From an uncultured Veillonella sp. (GTDB lineage Bacteria; Bacillota; Negativicutes; Veillonellales; Veillonellaceae), in NCBI RefSeq assembly GCF_900545205.1, contig NZ_UQYC01000053.1, forward strand, positions 1-14,250: DNA of 14,250 bases, in the 5' to 3' direction. Under the pieces are notes generated by a model. The model searched no databases. It was given only the letters and a program-made list of their open reading frames with translations, and was not told the origin of the DNA. Below are positions 1-6,816 of this stretch, in pieces. The translations under genes were made by a program, and so were the position numbers. Within the stretch, counting starts at the first letter, position 1, and every line of letters starts with the position of its first letter.

Positions 1-641
1 ATTTAACTGTATTTAATGCACCGAACTTTAAACAGCTACAAAAAGAATTAGAAGAGGCTAAGCAAGCGGGGGTTCCTTATGATGAAATGAAGGAGCCTTT
101 AGATAAGCTACTTTCAAAATTGAACGAAATTACACCGGTTGCGGAAGAACTTGATGCATACTATAAATCTAAAGGGTATACTACAGATAACTATGCTAAG
201 GAGCAACAATTAGGTCCTAAATATGTTCAGTTATACGAACAATTTATTCCTATTTATGCTGACTTTGATAATTTGATGCATAAGATTAACACGGACCGAT
301 TGCAACAACGGTTACAACAATTGCGCGATGCAGGTAAGAAAAATGCAGCCGCTGCACAAGAGGTTTCTTTGCGACTTACTGCAGTCCTAGAAAAGCTAGA
401 TAGTGAAAAAGAACCAGATGTAAATGCTATCAATCAAGAGCTACAAGCTATTGGTGATTTAGCGAATGGTATTTCTAATCCTAAGTATGACCCTGTTAAG
501 ACTTCTGTAAACTCTACGATTGGTGCCATTCGTACTTATATGGGATCCAAACAAGATAACGATTATAAACATATGGTTGAGGCCTATAACCGTTATATTT
601 CAAATATGAATACCACCAATATGAATGAATTGGATCAATAG
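1..641 (+). CDS. DUF3829-like lipoprotein, 5' truncated by window edge
   Basis: The reading frame is open from the first base (first whole codon at 3) to the TAA at 639-641, so the ATG at 87 is internal and the true start lies outside the window. The visible 212 residues align without a gap to residues 85-296 of the complete protein at 8358-9248. My hand count is about 120 identities in 212, including the shared block GKKNAAAAQEV. By that comparison about 84 N-terminal residues, with the signal peptide and lipobox, are missing. The visible part is hydrophilic, helix-prone and rich in Gln, Lys and Asn, with no membrane segment. I place it in the DUF3829 (YiiG-like) group from general resemblance only. 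Function is unknown; a lipid-anchored envelope protein is inferred from the paralogue. Confidence 0.85.
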   Translation, partial: LTVFNAPNFKQLQKELEEAKQAGVPYDEMKEPLDKLLSKLNEITPVAEELDAYYKSKGYTTDNYAKEQQLGPKYVQLYEQFIPIYADFDNLMHKINTDRLQQRLQQLRDAGKKNAAAAQEVSLRLTAVLEKLDSEKEPDVNAINQELQAIGDLANGISNPKYDPVKTSVNSTIGAIRTYMGSKQDNDYKHMVEAYNRYISNMNTTNMNELDQ

Positions 642-732
642 AGTTAATACGGTTTAAGACGGATACGTTATATATGAGTTAATATAAGTATGAGCATCAT
701 ATAAGCGTAACTTAGTGTAAGTATTATATATA

Positions 733-773
733 AAAAGCTGTATCGAATGAGGATATCATTTGATACAGCTTTT
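733..773. terminator. bidirectional intrinsic terminator
   Basis: An 18-bp stem (left arm 733-750, right arm 756-773, one G-U pair) encloses a 5-base loop. The right arm ends in four T, and on the opposite strand the stem ends in a run of five T. It lies between two convergent genes and can serve both the lipoprotein gene and rarD. The rest of the 642-852 gap holds only a small AT-rich hairpin at 804-819. Confidence 0.9.
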
Positions 774-852
774 ATGTATTTATAGGCTAGATATAGTTGC
801 TAAAATCTCTTGTGAGATTGCATGCAGATAGCAAACGCTCTCTTGTACTTAA

Positions 853-1743
853 CTACATTTTTCTAATGGTTGTAATTTGATTTGATAATGAAAACAACAC
901 TAAGGCTATCCAGATACAACCAAAGGCAATCATCTGTGGTGTGCCAAAGCTTTCACCAAAGTAGAAAATAGATAGCAACAAGGCAATGGTAGGGGAGACA
1001 TATTGCAGGAATCCTAGTAGGTTGAGCGGCAATAGTTGGGCGCCATAGGAGAATAGCACCAATGGAACCGATGTTGTTAGACCGCAGGCTATGAGTAGCA
1101 TGGACGTATACCAGTCTGTGCTGAAATAGGACCACACTGTATTATCGACCATGGTCGTATATAGTAAGGCTAGTGGTGTTAATAGCCAAGCCTCAAAGGC
1201 GATGCTCGTAAAGGGCGAGATGAGCAGTTTCTTTTTTACGACCCCATAGAGGCCAAAGGAAACGGCGAGGATCATCGACACTAACGGCAAGGATCCCACT
1301 TGATAGGTGAGCAAGGCGATGCCGATGGTAGCGATGAGGACGCTTAGCTTTTTTGGTACAGATAGAACCTCTTTAAATAGGATGACACCTAACACCACAT
1401 TGAAGAGTGGGTTGATGTAATAGCCAAGGCTCGTGTCCATAACTTGATTGTTGGCGATGGCCCAAATATAGGTAAACCAATTTACGCTGATGATAACTGA
1501 TGCTACCAACAGTAGCAATAGTTGTGAACGCTGTTCTTTTAGTAATTGAAAGTCCTTTTTGAACTGTTTAAAATGTAGACCAAATACGACGATGGCCATG
1601 CAGATGCCTGACCAGATAATGCGCTGCGCCAGTATATTATATGGTGTAACATGGTTTAATAATGCCCAATAGAGAGGGAGTAAGCCCCAGATGATATAGC
1701 AACTAAGGGCTGTCATTAGACCTTTTTTACTTGTGTGCTCCAT
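853..1743 (-). CDS. rarD: RarD-type EamA/DMT family permease
   Basis: This is a 296-residue integral membrane protein of the drug/metabolite transporter superfamily. It has about ten hydrophobic helices, as expected for two EamA repeats, and the family's usual length of about 300. Two stretches mark it as the RarD branch: the N-terminal WGLLPLYWALL around residues 19-29, and the region 88-112 with NWFTYIWA followed by TSLGYYINPL. RarD proteins are annotated as chloramphenicol-sensitivity proteins after early work in Pseudomonas; the true substrate is poorly defined, and some EamA relatives export amino acids or other metabolites. The start ATG (1743-1741) follows AAGGAGG with a 4-base spacer on the minus strand. 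It stands alone, transcribed away from the mutase operon. Family assignment is firm; substrate is unknown. Confidence 0.93.
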   Translation of the reverse strand: MEHTSKKGLMTALSCYIIWGLLPLYWALLNHVTPYNILAQRIIWSGICMAIVVFGLHFKQFKKDFQLLKEQRSQLLLLLVASVIISVNWFTYIWAIANNQVMDTSLGYYINPLFNVVLGVILFKEVLSVPKKLSVLIATIGIALLTYQVGSLPLVSMILAVSFGLYGVVKKKLLISPFTSIAFEAWLLTPLALLYTTMVDNTVWSYFSTDWYTSMLLIACGLTTSVPLVLFSYGAQLLPLNLLGFLQYVSPTIALLLSIFYFGESFGTPQMIAFGCIWIALVLFSLSNQITTIRKM

Positions 1744-1766
1744 AATGCCTCCTTGTGATTGTATTC

Positions 1767-1775
1767 ATTATATCA
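1767..1775 (-). promoter_or_regulatory. rarD promoter, extended -10
   Basis: Read on the minus strand this is TGATATAAT, a consensus -10 (TATAAT at 1772-1767) with the upstream TG of an extended -10. No good -35 lies 17 bases further up, which fits an extended -10 promoter. Transcription would start near 1760, giving a leader of about 17 bases with the ribosome binding site. The same nine bases occur ahead of exbB. Confidence 0.6.
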
Positions 1776-1824
1776 CGCATTGTGGGTGTGTTTGTGCGTG
1801 GGCTTAGATTTTATGATGATTTGT

Positions 1825-1845
1825 ACTCGATTTATAACTCGATTT
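1825..1845. repeat. short direct repeat ACTCGATTT x2
   Basis: ACTCGATTT occurs at 1825-1833 and again at 1837-1845, a 12-base period. It sits in the divergent region, upstream of both the rarD promoter and the mutA promoter. It could be a regulator site, but two copies of nine bases may be chance. Elsewhere in 1776-1949 I see only AT-rich sequence with a 10-base palindrome at 1905-1914. Confidence 0.3.
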
Positions 1846-1949
1846 GCAGACAATGAATACGTATATTTGAAAGTGATGAGTTTTTGTCATTTTAAATATG
1901 CATTAGTTATAACTTGAAATTTGTTACTTATGATTAACTGTTATGTTCA

Positions 1950-1979
1950 TTGACTTTGTGCATAATCTTACACTATATT
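1950..1979 (+). promoter_or_regulatory. promoter of the riboswitch-mutA-mutB-meaB transcript
   Basis: TTGACT at 1950-1955 and TATATT at 1974-1979 are separated by 18 bases, a reasonable sigma-A type promoter. The predicted start near 1986 is about 17 bases before the first conserved riboswitch element, which is the expected layout for a riboswitch-led transcript. Confidence 0.6.
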
Positions 1980-2002
1980 GGACTTAGAACAACGAATATA
2001 GA

Positions 2003-2190
2003 GAATAGGTGTCGCAAGACTTAATAGAGAAATCGGTACAAGCCGATGCGGTCCCGCCACTGTAAGGACGAGCCTGCTTTCATATATGTCACTGGAGAAA
2101 TCTGGGAAGGCGAAAGCGAGGTGATGAGCCCAAGCCAGGAGAACTGCCTATTTGATAATCACCGTTATGTACCTACGAGCGATAGGAAGG
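2003..2190 (+). promoter_or_regulatory. cobalamin (B12) riboswitch
   Basis: The conserved core elements are present in order: the ATAGGTG-type 5' strand at about 2005-2011, a GC-rich stem around 2033-2048, the segment GCGGTCCCGCCACTGTAA at 2048-2065, and the B12 box GAGCCCAAGCCAGGAGAACT around 2126-2145 ending in GCC. A small CCTA/TAGG hairpin at 2172-2186 is a candidate for the loop that docks with the conserved internal loop. The element binds adenosylcobalamin or another cobalamin in the nascent RNA. It lies between a promoter and an intrinsic terminator ahead of mutA, so it most likely acts on transcription. Boundaries are approximate; the class is recognised with high confidence. Confidence 0.95.
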
Positions 2191-2196
2191 GGATTG

Positions 2197-2230
2197 AGGT
2201 ATGCTGGTTTCAGTGTTTTTTGGCATACTT
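2197..2230 (+). other. hairpin between riboswitch and terminator
   Basis: AGGTATGC at 2197-2204 pairs with GCATACTT at 2223-2230 (8 bp, one G-U) around an 18-base loop. It lies directly between the aptamer and the terminator hairpin. It does not overlap the terminator stem, so it is not a simple antiterminator; it may be part of the switching region or only a spacer helix. Confidence 0.45.
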
Positions 2231-2246
2231 TTCAACAAGGAACCTT

Positions 2247-2276
2247 ACGTGTCACTTTTGGGTGGCACGTTTTTTT
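2247..2276 (+). terminator. riboswitch expression-platform terminator
   Basis: ACGTGTCAC (2247-2255) pairs with GTGGCACGT (2262-2270), 9 bp with one G-U pair and a 6-base loop, followed directly by seven T (2270-2276). It lies about 60 bases past the aptamer and 183 bases before the mutA start, so it attenuates the mutase operon and does not end an upstream gene. I could not identify a convincing alternative partner for its left arm. Confidence 0.85.
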
Positions 2277-2459
2277 ATTGCCCTTGAAAGTGACTGTTGA
2301 GCATATACATCAGGCTTTATTGTTAGTAAACTGATGGACACAGATTTGAGGTTGATGTGATCCATAGATAGGAAAGCTTTGGTGGTGTATAAGCATAACA
2401 TTTGTAGGTACGGTGCGCTGTTTCTCGGTATGGTTTCGAGTTGAAAAGGAGGCACATAT
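2277..2459 (+). promoter_or_regulatory. long mutA leader downstream of the attenuator
   Basis: This is 183 bases of read-through leader with no plausible gene. Two structures are visible. CATCAG/CTGATG with an inner TTTA/TAAA forms a hairpin at 2308-2336. A small CTCG/CGAG hairpin at 2424-2440 ends just before the AAGGAGG ribosome binding site at 2446-2452. The length is more than a ribosome binding site needs, so a second control layer or an internal start is possible, but I see no clear promoter. Confidence 0.45.
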
Positions 2460-4622
2460 ATGTCTGACAAAAAGACTTCAAAGGATGCTGAACGCGATCT
2501 ATTAGCTCCTGTATCCTTTGATGAATTTGAGAAACCTACGTATGAACAATGGCAGGCAGAGGTTGAAAAGGCGTTAAAGGGTGGCGACTTCCATAAGAAG
2601 ATGTTCACGAAAACCTATGAAGGTATTACGTTGCAGCCGATTTACACACCTGCATTGCATGCAGAAGCAATTCCTAAGGGCGTATACCCTGGGGCAGGTG
2701 AGTTCCTACGTGGCACTAAGGCAAGTGGTTATATTAAAGACTCTTGGGGTGTATCCCAATATGTAGATGACTCTTTGCCTAAAGATGCTAATCATGCAAG
2801 TTTATACGAGATTGTAAAAGGTGGCACCATTCACAACATCCGCCTAGATGAAGCAACACGTCATGATCAAGACGTGCAAGTAGGCGCATCTGTTGGCGTT
2901 GGTGGTACATCTGTATCCACCATGGATGACTGCAAACAATTGATTGACCGCTTCAATTTGAAGGAAAATCCTTTGTACATTGAAACTGGTGCTTCTGCAG
3001 CCATCTTGCTTGGCATGTTAGCGGCTACAGTGAAAGGCGCTAAAAAACAAACGTCTGACTTGAAAGGTCTCGTTGGTGCCGACCCTATCGGTGTTTTGGC
3101 GAAAGACGGTGCTTTGCACATTTCCTTAGATACAGCCTTTGATGAAATGGCACATACTGTTGTATGGGCTAAAGAGCAAGCTCCAGAGCTTAAAACAGTG
3201 CTTGTATCCGGCGATGTTTACGCTAATGGCGGCGCTAACGATGTGCAAGAGGTTGCTTATGCATTGGCAACGGCTGTATGCTACGTGCGTCAATTAGCAC
3301 AACGCAACATCGATATTCACACCATTGCGAAGAGCATGATGTTCACATTCTCCTTAGGTGCTAACTTCTTTATGGAAATTGCTAAATTACGTGCCTTGCG
3401 CGTACTTTGGGCTCGCATTATGGAAGCTTTCGGTGCCGAAGAAGCGGACCGTGCTGTTCATGTACACGGCAGAACATCTGCTTTCACAAAAACTGTATAC
3501 GACCCATATGTAAACTTGTTGCGCAATACGACACAAGCATTCTCTGGCGTTGTAGGCGGTTTGAACAGCCTTGAAGTATCTCCATTTGACCAACCAATTC
3601 GCAAAGCGGATGATTTCTCTCGCCGTATTGCCCGTAACATCCAAGTTATGTTGCAAACTGAATTCGAGTTGCGCCAACCTGTGGACCCTGTAGGCGGTTC
3701 CTGGTATGTGGAAACATTGGCTGCTGAACTCTGTGAAAAAATCTGGGCTGAGTTCCAAACCATCGAAGCTAAAGGCGGCATTATTGCAGCGTTGAAAGAA
3801 GGCTATCCTCAAGCTCAAGTGAAAGCCATCCTCGATGAACGTTTCAAGAACCTTGCATTCCGTAAGGACGTAGCTGTTGGTAACAACATGTATGCGAATA
3901 TGACGGAAGAATTGCTTGATCCAAAACCAGAAAATCAAGAAACATTGCGTCAAAAACGAGCTGCTCAAATCGATGAGTACTTGGCAGGTGCAGAGGCTGA
4001 TGCGGTTGTGAAAGCACAGGCTACTCTAGAAGCAAGTACGACAGAGCCAGGTGCGTTGATTGGCCTCATCGAACTTGGGGCATTACAAAAATTGACAATC
4101 CGCCAAATCCGTAAGGCTTTAGATGCCGGCGATATTGCTTCTGAAACAATCGAACCAATTACAGCACATCGCTGGACTGAACAATTCGAAGCCCTTCGCA
4201 TGCGCACGGAAGCGTATAAACAACGTACGAAAGACAATGTGAAGGTATTCTTGGCTAATATGGGCCCAATCCCTCAACATAAACCTCGTGCGGACTTCTC
4301 CACAGGCTTCTTCGAAGTAGGTGCTTTTGAAGTTATTAAAAATGATGGACATGAAACAACGGCTGATGCGGCGAAGGCTGCTCGTGAAAGTGGTGCCGAT
4401 GTTGTCGTTATCTGTTCCACAGATGATACATATCCAGAATTAGTACCACCACTCGCTAAAGAGTTGAAAGAAACTATGCCGAATGTAACAGTTATTTTGG
4501 CAGGGGCGCCTCCTAAGGACCTTGAGCCTGTATACCGTGAAGCTGGCGTAGACGACTTCATTTCCGTTCGTGCAAATTGCTACGAAATCTTACATACGTT
4601 ACAAGATAAGAAAGGGATGTGA
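2460..4622 (+). CDS. mutA: methylmalonyl-CoA mutase small (beta) subunit
   Basis: This 720-residue protein is the non-catalytic partner of the heterodimeric, adenosylcobalamin-dependent mutase that interconverts succinyl-CoA and (R)-methylmalonyl-CoA in the cytoplasm. It keeps the TIM-barrel part of the family, for example DPVGGSWYVETL at 409-420 and the NFFMEIAKLRALRVLWA stretch at 302-318. The C-terminal flavodoxin-like domain (about 593-720) lacks the cobalamin ligand motif DxHxxG; the equivalent place reads MGPIPQHKPRA. This loss is normal for the small subunit. The start ATG follows AAGGAGG (2446-2452) with a 7-base spacer. It is the first gene after the cobalamin riboswitch and ends 4 bases before mutB, which implies one transcript and coupled translation. 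Codon choice is strongly biased (CGT, GGT, TTG), which suggests high expression. Confidence 0.97.
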   Translation: MSDKKTSKDAERDLLAPVSFDEFEKPTYEQWQAEVEKALKGGDFHKKMFTKTYEGITLQPIYTPALHAEAIPKGVYPGAGEFLRGTKASGYIKDSWGVSQYVDDSLPKDANHASLYEIVKGGTIHNIRLDEATRHDQDVQVGASVGVGGTSVSTMDDCKQLIDRFNLKENPLYIETGASAAILLGMLAATVKGAKKQTSDLKGLVGADPIGVLAKDGALHISLDTAFDEMAHTVVWAKEQAPELKTVLVSGDVYANGGANDVQEVAYALATAVCYVRQLAQRNIDIHTIAKSMMFTFSLGANFFMEIAKLRALRVLWARIMEAFGAEEADRAVHVHGRTSAFTKTVYDPYVNLLRNTTQAFSGVVGGLNSLEVSPFDQPIRKADDFSRRIARNIQVMLQTEFELRQPVDPVGGSWYVETLAAELCEKIWAEFQTIEAKGGIIAALKEGYPQAQVKAILDERFKNLAFRKDVAVGNNMYANMTEELLDPKPENQETLRQKRAAQIDEYLAGAEADAVVKAQATLEASTTEPGALIGLIELGALQKLTIRQIRKALDAGDIASETIEPITAHRWTEQFEALRMRTEAYKQRTKDNVKVFLANMGPIPQHKPRADFSTGFFEVGAFEVIKNDGHETTADAAKAARESGADVVVICSTDDTYPELVPPLAKELKETMPNVTVILAGAPPKDLEPVYREAGVDDFISVRANCYEILHTLQDKKGM

Positions 4623-4626
4623 GCTC

Positions 4627-6816
4627 ATGTTTAAAAATCCAGACTTCTCCTCTCTTGGCTTGGGATCTCAGTCGCCGACATCTCGCGATGCATGGCTTGC
4701 TGAACTTCAAAAAGAAACAGGAAAAAGCTTTGAAGATTTATATAATACGACAATGGAGCAAATCCAACTAAAACCTCTCTACACAGAGATGGATTATGAA
4801 GGAATGACACACCTTGATTACATGGCTGGTGTACCTCCATTCTTGCGTGGACCTTATTCCACAATGTACGTAACTCGTCCTTGGACAGTACGTCAGTACG
4901 CTGGTTTCTCCACAGCCGAAGAATCCAATGCATTCTACCGTCGTAACTTGGCAGCGGGCCAAAAAGGTTTGTCTATCGCCTTTGACCTTGCCACACATCG
5001 TGGTTACGACTCCGACCATCCTCGCGTAGTAGGTGATGTTGGTAAAGCGGGCGTTGCGGTAGACTCCATCCTCGATATGGAAATTTTATTCTCCGGTATT
5101 CCTCTCGACCAAATGTCCGTATCCATGACAATGAACGGCGCCGTATTGCCTGTCATGGCGTTCTACATCCTAGCTGGTGAAGAACAAGGCGTTGATAAAA
5201 AGGTTATGGCTGGTACGATCCAAAATGATATCTTGAAAGAATTCATGGTACGTAACACCTATATTTACCCTCCAGCTACGTCCATGCGCATCATCGGTGA
5301 TATCTTTGCGTACACATCCCAGTACATGCCTAAGTTCAATAGTATCTCCATTTCTGGCTACCATATGCAAGAAGCCGGTGCTACAGCAGACATCGAATTA
5401 GGTTACACCTTGGCCGATGGTCTTGAATACATCCGTACCGGTGTAAATGCAGGCCTTCACGTAGATAAATTCGCTCCACGGTTGTCCTTCTTCTGGGCAA
5501 TCGGTAAAAACTACTTCATGGAAGTAGCAAAAATGCGTGCTGCACGTATGTTGTGGGCTAAGATTATTAAGAGCTTCGGTTCTGAAAATCCTAAATCCAT
5601 GGCTCTTCGTACACATAGTCAAACATCTGGTTGGTCCTTAACAGAACAAGATCCATTCAACAACGTAGCTCGTACATGTATGGAAGCAATGGGTGCTGCA
5701 TTGGGCCATACGCAATCTCTACATACGAATGCGCTTGATGAAGCCATTGCGTTGCCTACGGACTTCTCTGCACGTATCGCTCGTAATACTCAGCTTTACA
5801 TTCAAGACGAAACTAAAGTATGTAAGGTTATCGACCCATGGGGCGGTTCCTACTATGTAGAAGCATTGACTGATGAATTGATTCGCCGTGCTTGGGGTCA
5901 TATCCAAGAAATCGAATCCCTTGGTGGTATGGCGAAAGCGATTGATACTGGTCTTCCTAAGATGCGTATCGAAGAAGCGGCAGCTCGTCGCCAAGCTCGT
6001 ATCGATTCTGGCCGTGAAGCGATTATTGGTATCAATAAATATCGTCTAGATAAAGAAGATCCATTGGATATCCTCGACGTAGATAATACGGCTGTACGAG
6101 AAGCGCAAATTCGTCGCCTCGAACAATTGCGTGCTAACCGTGACGAAGATAAGGTTCAATCCTGTCTCGAAGCGATTACCAATGCTACAGAATCTGGGGA
6201 AGGCAACTTGCTTGCTCTTGCCCTTGAAGCTGCTCGTGCTCGTGCATCCTTGGGTGAAATTTCCTTTGCTGTTGAAAAGGTTTGCGGTCGTCATAAAGCG
6301 GTTATTCGCTCTATTTCCGGTGTATACTCCAGCGAATATGAAGATGACGATGTCATTAAAGAAGTACGTCAAATGGCAGATGACTTCGAAGAACTCGAAG
6401 GTCGTCGCCCTCGTATCATGATTGCGAAGATGGGCCAAGACGGTCATGACCGCGGTGCCAAAGTTATCGCTACATCCTTCGCGGATATGGGCTTTGATGT
6501 GGATATTGGACCTTTGTTCCAAACTCCAGAAGAAACAGCGCAAGATGCGGTGGATAATGACGTTCACATCGTCGGGTTCAGTTCTCTTGCAGCAGGTCAC
6601 AAAACATTGTTACCTCAACTCGTGGAAGAACTCAACAAGCGAGGTCGTGGAGATATTTTGGTTGCCATCGGTGGCGTAATCCCTGCTCAGGACTATGAGT
6701 TCCTACGCGAACATGGCGCAGTGGCTATCTTTGGCCCTGGTACAGTCTTGCCTGTAGCGGCTAAGAAATTGCTAGAAACATTGACTAGTCACGTTCAAGA
6801 CGAGTCTAATGACTGA
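4627..6816 (+). CDS. mutB: methylmalonyl-CoA mutase large (alpha, catalytic) subunit
   Basis: This 729-residue protein is the catalytic subunit. The substrate barrel carries residues matching those of the Propionibacterium shermanii enzyme: Arg84 and Tyr91 in RPWTVRQY, Arg209 in EFMVRN, and His246 in SGYHMQEAG. The cobalamin domain (about 595-725) has D605-G-H607-D-R-G610, where His607 is the lower cobalt ligand, followed by FSSLAAGH at 651-658 and AIGGVIP at 690-696. In a propionate-forming anaerobe the reaction runs from succinyl-CoA toward methylmalonyl-CoA. I chose the ATG at 4627. A GTG at 4570 in the same frame would add 19 residues inside mutA and lacks family similarity. The ribosome binding site is weak (AAGGGA about 11 bases upstream), so translation is probably coupled to mutA. 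The 3' end overlaps meaB by 8 bases. Confidence 0.97.
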   Translation: MFKNPDFSSLGLGSQSPTSRDAWLAELQKETGKSFEDLYNTTMEQIQLKPLYTEMDYEGMTHLDYMAGVPPFLRGPYSTMYVTRPWTVRQYAGFSTAEESNAFYRRNLAAGQKGLSIAFDLATHRGYDSDHPRVVGDVGKAGVAVDSILDMEILFSGIPLDQMSVSMTMNGAVLPVMAFYILAGEEQGVDKKVMAGTIQNDILKEFMVRNTYIYPPATSMRIIGDIFAYTSQYMPKFNSISISGYHMQEAGATADIELGYTLADGLEYIRTGVNAGLHVDKFAPRLSFFWAIGKNYFMEVAKMRAARMLWAKIIKSFGSENPKSMALRTHSQTSGWSLTEQDPFNNVARTCMEAMGAALGHTQSLHTNALDEAIALPTDFSARIARNTQLYIQDETKVCKVIDPWGGSYYVEALTDELIRRAWGHIQEIESLGGMAKAIDTGLPKMRIEEAAARRQARIDSGREAIIGINKYRLDKEDPLDILDVDNTAVREAQIRRLEQLRANRDEDKVQSCLEAITNATESGEGNLLALALEAARARASLGEISFAVEKVCGRHKAVIRSISGVYSSEYEDDDVIKEVRQMADDFEELEGRRPRIMIAKMGQDGHDRGAKVIATSFADMGFDVDIGPLFQTPEETAQDAVDNDVHIVGFSSLAAGHKTLLPQLVEELNKRGRGDILVAIGGVIPAQDYEFLREHGAVAIFGPGTVLPVAAKKLLETLTSHVQDESND

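Noticed and set aside
804..819. Separate rarD terminator
   Set aside because: AATCTC/GAGATT is only 6 bp and AT-rich, with a short T run on the minus strand; the strong bidirectional terminator at 733-773 makes it unnecessary, though it could contribute.
2046..2300. 84-residue open frame on the plus strand
   Set aside because: It lies on the riboswitch core and its terminator and has no ribosome binding site; the RNA structure explains the sequence.
3387..3968. 193-residue open frame on the minus strand
   Set aside because: It is the antisense shadow of mutA, whose biased codons keep the opposite strand open; no ribosome binding site or recognisable protein.
4570..4626. Upstream GTG start for mutB
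   Set aside because: It would add 19 residues encoded within the mutA 3' end; they do not resemble the family N-terminus, and ATG 4627 gives the normal length.
6046..6600. 184-residue open frame on the minus strand
   Set aside because: It is the antisense shadow of mutB, overlapping the essential cobalamin domain, with no sign of independent coding.
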